From the NCBI GenBank assembly GCA_900552015.1, contig URXY01000068.1, forward strand, positions 1 through 8,405: 8,405 nt of DNA, read 5' to 3'. The notes beneath the pieces are model-generated. The model worked only from the letters and a program-made list of their open reading frames with translations, ran no database searches and was not told where the DNA came from. How positions within the stretch are numbered: the first letter of the stretch is position 1; every line of letters begins with the position of its first letter. Below are positions 1 to 6,361 of the stretch, one piece after another. Made by a program: the position numbers and the translations under genes. This DNA comes from an uncultured Eubacteriales bacterium (GTDB lineage: Bacteria; Bacillota; Clostridia; Oscillospirales; Oscillospiraceae).

Positions 1-55
1 CTTGTCAAAGTTTCGTTGTTTAATTTACAAGGTGCACGCTCCATTCGCGGAACAG
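1..55 (-). promoter_or_regulatory. Possible rRNA-operon leader with boxA-like element
   Basis: Read on the minus strand, this is the transcribed leader of the strong promoter at 62-90 and runs out of the left edge. It contains CACCTTGTAAATTAAACAA, which resembles the boxA/antitermination-type stretch (CTTGAAAACTAAACAA-like) found in Bacillota rRNA leaders and 16S-23S spacers. No protein-coding signal is convincing here. The rRNA gene itself would lie outside the window, so the assignment rests on motif resemblance only; a tRNA operon or another stable-RNA unit is the alternative. Confidence 0.4.
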
Positions 56-61
56 TATGTT

Positions 62-90
62 ACTATACACGCACTTCCTCGAATTGTCAA
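62..90 (-). promoter_or_regulatory. Strong leftward sigma-A promoter (TTGACA-17-TATAGT)
   Basis: On the minus strand a perfect -35 TTGACA (90-85) is separated by exactly 17 nt from a -10 TATAGT (67-62). Immediately upstream, at about 91-120, lies an A/T-rich tract on the same strand (AAAAAATGATAAAAT) that looks like an UP element. A consensus -35, optimal spacing and an A-tract are usual for rRNA and tRNA promoters. Transcription would start near position 55 and leave the window leftward. The rest of the AT-rich stretch up to 261 holds no gene I can support. Confidence 0.72.
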
Positions 91-261
91 GCGCATTTTA
101 TCATTTTTTCTTGCTTTGGAGTATTTTTCAGTTTCATCATCAAAACTGCGCGTCCAGTTGTTCATTATATCTATTTCTTTTCCTGCTCCGCTTTATTTTA
201 TAATGTGTCGTCATTTTTTCATGTTGTGGTGTGGTCTGTCAGATACCCGCGGGTTCTCTCC

Positions 262-290
262 TTGACGCACATTTCGCCCTGCGATATGAT
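262..290 (+). promoter_or_regulatory. Sigma-A promoter for the zinc-ribbon gene
   Basis: TTGACG (262-267), a 17-nt spacer and TATGAT (285-290) form a good housekeeping promoter. Its start point would fall near 297, just upstream of the AGGAGG ribosome binding site at 308-313 and the ATG at 321. It is the only convincing rightward promoter before that gene and would give a short leader of about 25 nt. Confidence 0.7.
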
Positions 291-320
291 TCTCGAACTA
301 CGATAACAGGAGGCGATCTC

Positions 321-863
321 ATGGCTCTGATCCAATGTACCGAGTGCGGGCATGATGTCAGTACCCGCGCGCACGCCTGTCCGAACTGCGGATGTCCCGT
401 TGAACTCATTTTGCAGGATCTTGCCGAGAAAGCTGCTGCAAACGCAGCAAATGGCGAAGTGCTTGAACTGCTCGATACCCCCTCGCCTGACCGCGTGCTG
501 CTCCACTGCCGCGTCTGTGACGCCGACTGTGAGATCGACAGCACTGCTTTCAAAAGCGTTGGGCCTGGCTGCTGTGAGCTTGCGCAGGACCTGCCGTGTC
601 CGTCCTGCGGTGCGGTGCACAGCACCGGAAAGCTCATCTTCAAAAAGGGCATCCCCTCCGGCAGCTCCGCAGCAGTTGTCAGTTGTCCTCACTGTGGTTC
701 CACGGACTATGATGTGGTGAACGCCGGTCCCAGCATCGGCGCAGCGCTCGTCGGTGATATGCTCCTCGGCCCTGTCGGCGCGGCCATCGGCGCCGCCTCC
801 TCTCAGGGCATCAAGTCAGGGCATCAAGCATATCTGCCGCAAGTGCGGAAACACAATCGTACG
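321..863 (+). pseudogene. Zinc-ribbon domain protein, 3' end disrupted
   Basis: The ATG at 321 is preceded by AGGAGG (308-313) with 7-nt spacing. The product begins MALIQCTECG, with a rubredoxin-like knuckle pair C6-x2-C9 and C20-x2-C23, the typical start of small bacterial zinc-ribbon proteins. Two more cysteine clusters follow (HCRVC...CPSC, then SCPHC), and then a Gly/Ala-rich segment (about residues 137-160) such as commonly precedes a last CxxC in this family. That last CxxC (ICRKCGNT) is encoded at 829-855 but in another frame, because a 13-bp tandem duplication at 803-828 shifts the reading. The frame from 321 stays open to 1406 only because it then reads the antisense of an aldo/keto reductase fragment, so that tail is not a real protein. 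Homologues often stop soon after the final CxxC, so few native residues may be missing. The function of the family is not known; structural metal binding is likely. Confidence 0.72.
803..828 (+). repeat. 13-bp perfect tandem duplication causing a frameshift
   Basis: TCAGGGCATCAAG occurs twice head to tail (803-815 and 816-828). With one copy removed, the zinc-ribbon protein reads through Ser-Gln-Gly-Ile-Lys into His-Ile-Cys-Arg-Lys-Cys-Gly, restoring a terminal zinc knuckle. With both copies present the knuckle is lost. The unit length is not a multiple of three, so the duplication is inactivating for the C-terminus. Confidence 0.9.
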
Positions 864-1364
864 CCGGAGCAGGACCTGTGCGGGCGACTTGCCATACTTC
901 GCGGCGATATCCCGCACGACAGGTTCGACAAACATCTCGTTCGCCTTTCCCTGTCCCAGCGGCGCATAGGCCATATGCGCGACGCCGTATTTTTCTTCCC
1001 ACGTGTGATCTGTCTGCCGCTGACAATAAAGATGTGTCTCGATCTGATCGACAGCAGGCTTGACCTCATTGTAGGTGATCAGGTCCACGAGCCGGTCCGG
1101 CTCAAAGTTCGATACGCCGATGGCGCGGACCGCTCCCGCACGATAGAGCGCTTCCAGTTCCCGCCACGCGCGGTAATAATCCGCGAACGGCCGGTACAGC
1201 AGCACAAGGTCGAAATAGTCCGTTCCCAGCAGCCGCATCGACTGTTCCACCGTTTCTCGTGTGTGATCGTAGGACTTGAAATTGACCTTCGTAACAAGAA
1301 ACAGTTCCTTGCGGTCAATGCCGCTGCGTCTGATGCCATTGCCCACCGCTTCTTCGTTTCCATA
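864..1364 (-). pseudogene. Aldo/keto reductase fragment, both ends missing, inverted
   Basis: The minus strand encodes about 167 residues of an NADPH-dependent aldo/keto reductase (AKR) of the 2,5-diketogluconate reductase type. Recognisable blocks in order are YGNEEAVGNGIRRSG (with the family's catalytic Tyr as its first residue), LFLVTKV (catalytic Lys), TDYFDLVLL, GAVRAIGVSNFEPDRL, VDQIETH, YAPLGQG and YGKSPAQVLLR. The part before YGNE, including the catalytic Asp of the DTA-x-x-Y motif, is absent, as is everything after VLLR, where families continue Trp-x-x-Q-R-G. A full AKR is about 270-280 residues. The expected catalytic His in the L-I-H-x-P motif is Tyr here (LLYRPF). The 5' edge meets the flavodoxin remnant and the 3' edge meets the zinc-ribbon gene, both in the opposite orientation. 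There is no start codon or ribosome binding site of its own. Confidence 0.85.
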
Positions 1365-1365
1365 G

Positions 1366-1614
1366 TGGTACACGATGGCTCCCGCCGTCAAGACGTTCCT
1401 GCATAGTCAGGACTTTTCAGGCAAGATCGTTGTGCCGTTCATGACAAATGGCGGCTGGCCGGGCCACATCATCAAGGATATGAAAGCCGCCTGCTCCGGC
1501 GCGAACTTTGCCTGCGAGATGCAGGTGAAATTCGACTCCAACGGCGGCGACTGCCTGGAAACGCCGGAGTCAAAGATCGATGCCTGGGCGCAGAGCGTCA
1601 AAGCGCTGCTGTAA
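1366..1614 (+). pseudogene. Flavodoxin, C-terminal half only
   Basis: Starting at a Trp-Tyr-Thr-Met (1366) that matches the P-x-W-W-x-T-M loop of flavodoxins, the plus strand encodes about 82 residues: APAVKTFL, DFSGKIVVPF, then TNGGWPG near a flavin-contacting loop, then a C-terminal helix ending KALL. The N-terminal FMN phosphate-binding loop and the first half of the fold are missing, since complete flavodoxins of this type are about 150-200 residues. An in-frame stop (TAG, 1363-1365) lies just upstream, and the first ATG (1375) has no ribosome binding site, so expression is doubtful. The stop is 10 nt from the SDR start with a Shine-Dalgarno between them, so flavodoxin and SDR were probably co-transcribed electron-transfer and oxidoreductase partners before the break. 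Confidence 0.8.
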
Positions 1615-1624
1615 GGAGAAAAGA

Positions 1625-2458
1625 ATGAAAAATGTCATGTTATTGGCCGACGGCGGGCAGATCGGCATGGCCATTGCCCGCCGCATGGGCGCAGGTATGA
1701 AGATCGTCGGCGGCGACAAGAAATTGGCGAATGCACAGGCCATCGCCGGGACGATGAACGAGGCAGGCTTCGACGTCACACCCGTCGAGATGGACTTATC
1801 GAGCCGCGGCTCCATCCAGACCTTTATCGCCGAGGGACAAAAATACGGCGAGATCAAGATGCTCGTCAACGCCGCAGGCGTGTCGCCCAGTCAGGCGCCC
1901 ATCGAGGCGATTTTGAAGGTCGACCTCTACGGCACAGCGGTGCTGCTGGAAGAGGTCGGCAAGGTCATCGCGCAAGGCGGCGTGGGCGTCACGATCTCGA
2001 GCCAGTTAGGCTGGCGTATGCCCACCCTGACGGTGGAGCAGGACTTGCTGCTGGCAACCACTCCCACAGAAGAACTGCTGAAACTGGACTTTTTACAGCC
2101 CGAGAACATCCGCGACACGCTGCACGCCTACCAGATGGTCAAGCGCTGCAACGAAAAGCGCGTCATGGCGCAGGCGGTCGAGTGGGGCAAGCGCGGCGCA
2201 CGCCTGAACGATATCGCCCCCGGCATCATCGTCACGCCGTTGGCGCTCAACGAGTTCAACGGCCCGCGCGGCGACTTCTATAAGAATATGTTTGCCAAGT
2301 GTCCCGCGGGCCGTCCCGGCACGGCGTATGAGGTCGCAAACGTCGCCGAGCTTTTGATGAGCGACAAGGGTGCATTCATCACGGGCTCGACCTTCCTTGT
2401 GGACGGCGGCTCGACCGCGAGCTGCTTCTACAGTCCTCTGAAGCCCGAAACCACCTGA
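1625..2458 (+). CDS. Short-chain dehydrogenase/reductase (SDR)
   Basis: This complete 277-residue protein starts at ATG 1625, preceded by AAGGAGAAA with suitable spacing; the longer frame from 1580 overlaps the flavodoxin end and is less likely. It is a cytosolic NAD(P)-dependent oxidoreductase of the classical SDR fold. VNAAG (81-85) is the NNAG-type core strand, the catalytic Ser lies in TISS (125/126), and Tyr169-x3-Lys173 is the YxxxK pair. RLNDIAPGIIVTPL is the post-catalytic strand, and FITGSTFLVDGG is the usual C-terminal signature. Between the Ser and the Tyr there is a longer segment (about 128-165) than in minimal SDRs. The dinucleotide loop reads ADGGQIGMAIARR, where related SDRs usually have GAGxIG, so the first glycine appears replaced by Asp. 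The substrate cannot be predicted. The gene sits directly behind the flavodoxin remnant and ends 8 nt before a strong terminator. Confidence 0.88.
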   Translation: MKNVMLLADGGQIGMAIARRMGAGMKIVGGDKKLANAQAIAGTMNEAGFDVTPVEMDLSSRGSIQTFIAEGQKYGEIKMLVNAAGVSPSQAPIEAILKVDLYGTAVLLEEVGKVIAQGGVGVTISSQLGWRMPTLTVEQDLLLATTPTEELLKLDFLQPENIRDTLHAYQMVKRCNEKRVMAQAVEWGKRGARLNDIAPGIIVTPLALNEFNGPRGDFYKNMFAKCPAGRPGTAYEVANVAELLMSDKGAFITGSTFLVDGGSTASCFYSPLKPETT

Positions 2459-2465
2459 AACGGCA

Positions 2466-2510
2466 AAACTGTCCCGCTTCCCTTTCGGGAAGCGGGACAG
2501 TTTCTTTTTT
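2466..2510. terminator. Intrinsic terminator shared by convergent genes
   Basis: A perfect 17-bp stem (2466-2482 with 2487-2503) with a TTTC loop is followed by C and six T on the plus strand, making a textbook terminator for the SDR gene. On the minus strand the stem is followed by TTTT then GCCG, and it begins where the VWA stop codon (2512-2510) ends, so it probably serves both directions. Confidence 0.93.
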
Positions 2511-4242
2511 CACAGCGACAGCAGCAGTTCACTCAGCTTGCGTCCCGCGCTGCCCACGAAGTCCTCCGCTCTGCGGATGCGCAGGAACGATGAGCCGTAG
2601 ATCATGCGCTCGTTTGCAAGCTCTCCATCCTCGCCGAGGAAAATACCGAGCACGTGCACACCCTCGCGCCGCAGCTTTCGCACCTGAAGACAGGTGTCTC
2701 GGATGGCGGCATCGCCGACGTAGACTTCCGGTGCACCCTCGCGCCTGCGGCCGCTGACCATGTCGTTCGGCAGTCCGTCGCTGAACACGATGACGACTTT
2801 GTGCTCCTCGCGCCGCTTTTTGAGGTCCCCCCCGCCGCGGCCAGCGCAAGGCCGTCGCGGTTGTTTGACGTCGCGCGGTACTCCAAAATGCGTTTGTCCG
2901 CCGCCGGCTTATCGTCATAATCGCGGAAGCGCCGCAGTACCGTATAGTTGCCGTAGGTGCAGTAGCTCATCACGCGGTGCGGGATGCCGATACTGCTCAG
3001 CGCACTGCTGAAAAGGTAGCTTTGCAGCGCCACCATGCCTTGCCGCACGGACTGAGAGCCGCTCGCGTCGATGAGCAGCTCCACCACAACGCTTGACTCG
3101 TCCTGTCGCACGATCTTTTCAAACAGCAGCGGAAACTCACAGCGTCCGACCCTCCACAGCGCCGCATTGTCGAGCGTGCCGTGGTCGGCGCGGTAGATCT
3201 CCGGCTCACTGCGCAGGCTCAGCGCGTTGCGGAAGGCCTGCTCGATGCTGCGTCTCCCCTGCCGCGCTGCGTCCTCGTGCGTGCGCAGCATTTCAAGATT
3301 CTTCTCGTAGCTCGCGCGCAGCGACTGGGCGCGAGGGTCCGTGCCCTCGTAGGCCTCCCGCGCCAGCCCGTCGGTAAAGAGAAGCTTTCTCTCCTCGTGG
3401 ATGCCGGTGCAGACGGCGCGCTCGATCTCGCGCATCGCCTGCTCGGTGCGAAAGCTCGGGCCAAAGTTGCGCTGCAAATATTCCGGCACCGACGCGAGCG
3501 CATCCTCCGGCAGCGTAAGACCATCCGCCGAGGCCGCCCCCGCGCTTTCATATTTGAGCTCCTGCTCCTCGGTCTGCGTCCATTCGATCTCTTCCGGTTC
3601 GGCAAGCTCCTGCGCCTCGTCCGTCTCCCGCTCGGGAAAAACATCCTGGTCGTGGCCAGGCGCGAAGTAGCGCGTCAGGATCTTGCGGTACAAAAGCGCC
3701 GCAAGATCGACCAGCGCGCGGGCATCGGTGCAGGTTTCGCTGCGCCCCGAGATCTCTTCGAACAGGTCGAGCATCTCGTCAAAACCCGCAAGGTTTTTCA
3801 GCAACCGGCGATCCTCGACCGTTTCCGCGCCGGGAAACCTCTTTGCAAGGTCGTAAATATAGAGCCAGCCGCGCGAGCTGCGGCGGTATTGCAGCAGATC
3901 GCCGCGCAGGATCTCCCCCGCCGCCTGCCGCGCCATCGCGCAAACGCCGGGGCGCTCCGCCATGAGGTCAGCGCGCACCGCGTGCTCAAGGCACAGGTGC
4001 GCGGCAGGCAGCAGCACGTCCATATCATAGGCGGCGTAGCGATAGCGGCGCAGCCATAAATTGAGTTCATCCAGCCCAAAGCGCTTGTCCGCTCCGCCGA
4101 GCAGCACGCCCTCGTAGGCCGCGACCATACCGCCCGCGCGCGAAAAGGGCGCGCTCATGCGCTGCACATATTCAGGATAGGCTCGCTGCCTGTGATCCTC
4201 GGAAACGGTCAGAAACAGGCTCTCTTCTCTGCCAACGCTCAC
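2510..4242 (-). pseudogene. NorD/CobT-like VWA-domain protein, frameshifted
   Basis: The GTG start at 4242 has an AAGGGG ribosome binding site that overlaps the stop of the ATPase gene 12 nt upstream, so the two are translationally linked. The N-terminal ~385 residues are a largely helical region with a Glu-rich linker (about 205-235). The C-terminus is a von Willebrand A domain with the MIDAS motif Asp-Ala-Ser-Gly-Ser (from residue 392). It continues through SNNRDGLAL to FSDGLPND and ends in KLSELLLSL. The frame breaks in a run of seven G on the coding strand (2833-2827). Eight G would read AAAGGDLKKRREEHK straight into FSDGLPND and give an uninterrupted 577-residue protein (1734 nt). As written, the frame leaves the VWA domain at about residue 470 and runs on to 2602. 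VWA proteins of this type work with MoxR-like ATPases in the assembly or metal loading of target enzymes; the target is unknown. This could be a true pseudogene, a phase-variable tract or a base-calling error. Confidence 0.85.
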
Positions 4243-4254
4243 GTTCCCGTCCCC

Positions 4255-5112
4255 TTACTCCGCGAAGCGCGTCATCACCACGTCGCGCACGAGCGCATAT
4301 TCATACTCGTCAAAGCACTTGTTCGTGATGCTCACGGCGATGGCCTCATTCGGCGCCATGCCGTCGGTCATCAATCGCAGCGCCGCGATCATGCCGCGAA
4401 GGTCAACGGAGTTGGTCGAGATCTCGCCGTTCACGGCCTTTGCGTTCAGATCGAGGAACAGCCCCACGCAGCGGCGGATGTTCTCCTCCGCCGCTTCCGG
4501 CACATCGGCGCGCAGCAGCTCGCAAAGCTGCGCTTCGTCGAGCGTCGGCATCCGGATGACCGTGAAGCGCGAGACGAGCGCCTCGTTCAGCTCGCGCGTG
4601 CCTGCGTAGCCGTAGTTCATCGTTGCGATAAAGCGCGTCGCCGGGTGCAGCGGGATGCACTCATAGCCCGGCACGTCGATGAGTCGGCGGTAGTCGAGCA
4701 CCGAATGAAGCACCGCGACCGCGTCGTTTTTTGCCATATTGATCTCATCGAGCACGCAGAACCCGCCGTACTGCGCTGCAAGCGCGATGGGGCCGCGGCG
4801 CAGCCGCACCTCGCCGCCGGTAAAGGTATCGGTGCCGATGAGCATGCTGCTGTCGGTATTCACATGGAACGAAGCGGTGAACACCGGGCGCGCGAAGAGC
4901 CATGCGAGGTTGTCCGCAAGAATGTTCTTGCCCGTTGCCTTTCCGCCCGCGAGCAGGAGATTCTCCCCCTGCAGCAGCGCGGCGACCGCCGTATCGAGCA
5001 CCTCTTCGCCGATGAATCTAACCATCGGGCGCGCAACGCGCCCCTGCGCGGCCGCATCCACGCTCCACTGCTCTTTGAACCGCTCCAGCCGGAGCGCAAG
5101 GCCTTCTCTCAT
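4255..5112 (-). CDS. MoxR/NorQ-like AAA+ ATPase
   Basis: This 285-residue protein starts at ATG 5112, with GGAG 11 nt upstream. An in-frame extension to 5199 is open but lies over the promoter and leader, so it was rejected. The AAA+ core contains Walker A GGKATGKN (56-63), where Asn takes the usual Thr/Ser place, Walker B CVLDEIN (119-125), sensor 1 ATMN (163-166) and an SRF arginine-finger motif (181-183). The Walker-B-proximal GTDTFTGGEVRLRRGPI loop and the short C-terminal lid fit the MoxR / CobS / NorQ branch. Such ATPases act with a VWA partner as chaperones that remodel or activate an enzyme complex. The partner here is the next gene, 12 nt downstream. No chelatase, NO reductase or other client gene is in the window. 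Transcription is from the promoter at 5171-5199. Confidence 0.9.
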   Translation of the reverse strand: MREGLALRLERFKEQWSVDAAAQGRVARPMVRFIGEEVLDTAVAALLQGENLLLAGGKATGKNILADNLAWLFARPVFTASFHVNTDSSMLIGTDTFTGGEVRLRRGPIALAAQYGGFCVLDEINMAKNDAVAVLHSVLDYRRLIDVPGYECIPLHPATRFIATMNYGYAGTRELNEALVSRFTVIRMPTLDEAQLCELLRADVPEAAEENIRRCVGLFLDLNAKAVNGEISTNSVDLRGMIAALRLMTDGMAPNEAIAVSITNKCFDEYEYALVRDVVMTRFAE

Positions 5113-5136
5113 GATATAATATTCTCCTTCTGCTGT

Positions 5137-5155
5137 GGGCCGCCGTGCGCGGCCC
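5137..5155 (-). promoter_or_regulatory. Short GC-rich hairpin in the ATPase leader
   Basis: GGGCCGC (5137-5143) and GCGGCCC (5149-5155) are perfect inverted arms around a 5-nt loop. The hairpin lies in the predicted 5' leader of the AAA-VWA mRNA, between the transcription start and the ribosome binding site. There is no T-run, so it is not a terminator. It may stabilise the mRNA 5' end or be incidental. Confidence 0.4.
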
Positions 5156-5170
5156 TCTCTGCTGCGAAAA

Positions 5171-5199
5171 ATTATATTCCCCACGACGGGAAAAGTCAA
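5171..5199 (-). promoter_or_regulatory. Sigma-A promoter of the AAA-VWA operon
   Basis: On the minus strand TTGACT (5199-5194), a 17-nt spacer and a perfect TATAAT (5176-5171) are present, giving a leader of about 50 nt before the ATG at 5112. It stands back to back with the promoter of the PAP2 gene. Confidence 0.8.
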
Positions 5200-5226
5200 T
5201 TTACTGCCCCGCTACAAACACCACGA

Positions 5227-5255
5227 TTGCAATTCGGCCGATCACAACATATAAT
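5227..5255 (+). promoter_or_regulatory. Sigma-A promoter of the PAP2 gene
   Basis: TTGCAA (5227-5232), a 17-nt spacer and a perfect TATAAT (5250-5255) precede the AAAGGAG ribosome binding site and the ATG at 5292, with a predicted leader of about 30 nt. Its -35 is only 27 nt from the -35 of the divergent operon promoter, so a regulator bound here could affect both. Confidence 0.72.
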
Positions 5256-5291
5256 AGTAGATCATCGCACGTTCAAAAGGAGATAACTGCC

Positions 5292-5816
5292 ATGGCGCTC
5301 GACTGGGGCATCCTCTACTGGATACAAGATCACCTTACCTGTCCGTTTTTAGACGCGGTCATGCCTAAGCTCACGCTGCTCGGCGATGCCGGGATCATCT
5401 GGATCCTCGCCGCTGCCGCGCTGCTGTGCACCAAAAAATACCGCCGACAGGGCGCCGTTCTGCTTTTGGGCCTGCTGTGCGGTCTCCTGGTCGGCAACGT
5501 GTGCCTCAAGCACCTTGTTGCCCGCGCCCGCCCGTGCTGGCTGGACGAAAGCGTGCACCTGCTCATCGCTTCGCCGACGGACTACTCATTCCCCTCGGGC
5601 CACACGCTGTCCTCGACCATCAGCGCGACCATTCTGACAAAGGCCGACCGCCGCTTCGGCTATGCCGCCATCCCGCTCGCCGTACTGCTCGCCTTCTCGC
5701 GGCTGTACCTTTTCGTACACTTCCCGAGCGATGTACTCGCCGGTGCCGTGCTGGGACTCGTCATCGGCGAGGTCGTTTCCCGGTACGGGCCGAAGCTGTT
5801 CCGCAGGCGCGGGTAA
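5292..5816 (+). CDS. PAP2-family membrane phosphatase
   Basis: The 174-residue protein starts at ATG 5292 behind AAAGGAG. All three phosphatidic acid phosphatase type 2 motifs are complete: Lys73-x6-Arg80-Pro81, Pro101-Ser-Gly-His104, and Ser136-Arg137-x5-His143-x3-Asp147. Hydrophobic segments (about 34-46, 55-72, 104-116, 123-142, 146-162) give a polytopic membrane protein with the active site expected on the outer face. The N-terminal LDWGILYWIQDHLTCPFLDAVM block is typical of small bacterial PAP2 proteins. Likely substrates are undecaprenyl diphosphate (lipid carrier recycling, BcrC-like) or phosphatidylglycerol phosphate (PgpB-like), and the sequence does not distinguish them. It has its own promoter and terminator and no operon partner. 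Confidence 0.92.
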   Translation: MALDWGILYWIQDHLTCPFLDAVMPKLTLLGDAGIIWILAAAALLCTKKYRRQGAVLLLGLLCGLLVGNVCLKHLVARARPCWLDESVHLLIASPTDYSFPSGHTLSSTISATILTKADRRFGYAAIPLAVLLAFSRLYLFVHFPSDVLAGAVLGLVIGEVVSRYGPKLFRRRG

Positions 5817-5833
5817 AATCATTTTTCCTATAT

Positions 5834-5872
5834 AAAGGAGCCCTTCTCTCACGCGAGAGAAGGGCTCCTTTT
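5834..5872. terminator. Hairpin terminator between PAP2 and RNHCP genes
   Basis: A perfect 17-bp stem (5834-5850 with 5855-5871) with an ACGC loop ends in a short T-run (TTTT to 5872) on the plus strand, 17 nt after the PAP2 stop. On the minus strand it ends in TTTATATAGG, so it can also stop transcripts of the converging RNHCP gene, which ends at 5911. Confidence 0.88.
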
Positions 5873-5910
5873 GTCCCGTGCAGCACCACAGGCACCGCCA
5901 TCCCATCACC

Positions 5911-6321
5911 TTACGGCGCAAGCTCCGCCAGCATCTCTTCGAGCCGCTCCAGCGGAAACGGCGGCTGCGCCAGCGGTTTGACCGCAAGGCTCATGAGCTT
6001 GAGCGGGTCGTCATCCGCCGCAATGCGGTTGGAATGGAATGTCCCGCACCGGCGGCAGCGGTGGATGATGGCCCATTCGCCGCCCTTGCGCACCCAGACC
6101 GCCACCGGCTCCATCACACCGCCGCAGTCGCTCGCGCGGTCCCCGGGTCCAATGTCGAGATGAACACTCGAAAGGCATCTGCTGCAGTGGTCGCGGTGGG
6201 CAGTCCCAGCGTTTTCCGGCGTCATCAGACGCCCGCAGACCTTGCAGGTAAAGTTTTCCTTGCAGGGATGGTCCTGATAGTATCCTTTTCTTTTCGGTTT
6301 CCGTTCGTTTTCACGGTACAT
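5911..6321 (-). CDS. RNHCP-domain zinc-binding protein
   Basis: ATG 6321 has a perfect AGGAGG with 9-nt spacing, giving 136 residues; the open frame upstream to 6483 lacks a comparable site. After a basic N-terminus (about 1-15), FTCKVCG forms the first Cys pair. HRDHCSRCLSSVHLD follows, the variant of the HRNHCPxCLxSxHVD motif that names the RNHCP family. Then come GDRASDCGG, and a second CRRCG knuckle followed by SNRIAADD. The domain covers nearly the whole protein; the C-terminal ~25 residues are a family-variable tail. The Cys/His pattern implies structural zinc. The biological role of the family is not established. It is a single-gene unit converging on PAP2. Confidence 0.88.
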   Translation of the reverse strand: MYRENERKPKRKGYYQDHPCKENFTCKVCGRLMTPENAGTAHRDHCSRCLSSVHLDIGPGDRASDCGGVMEPVAVWVRKGGEWAIIHRCRRCGTFHSNRIAADDDPLKLMSLAVKPLAQPPFPLERLEEMLAELAP

Positions 6322-6330
6322 CGTGTTTTT

Positions 6331-6361
6331 CCTCCTGAAGATCGTTCGCTCTTCCGGGAGG
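6331..6361 (-). promoter_or_regulatory. Leader hairpin sequestering the RNHCP ribosome binding site
   Basis: On the minus strand CCTCC (6361-6357) can pair with the GGAGG of the ribosome binding site (6335-6331). Just inside, GAAGA pairs with TCTTC around the loop GCGAACGA, separated by a small CG/A internal loop. The Shine-Dalgarno is thus fully contained in a 10-bp interrupted helix, which could reduce or control translation. No ligand-binding fold is apparent upstream. Confidence 0.5.

Noticed and set aside
180..205. TATAAT-like sequences on both strands in the AT-rich upstream region
   Set aside because: No acceptable -35 at 16-18 nt on either strand.
231..1406. A 391-codon plus-strand open frame covering the zinc-ribbon gene and beyond
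   Set aside because: The start at 231 lies upstream of the promoter and ribosome binding site, and everything after about 815 is frameshifted zinc-ribbon and then antisense of the AKR fragment.
5113..5199. N-terminal extension of the ATPase to 5199
   Set aside because: It would read through the -10 element and the GC-rich leader hairpin; the ATG at 5112 has a proper ribosome binding site.
3181..5286. Long plus-strand open frames (292 and 364 codons) over the VWA and ATPase genes
   Set aside because: They are rich in Arg/His/Ala, have no domain motifs, and mirror the GC-rich codons of clear AAA and VWA genes on the minus strand.
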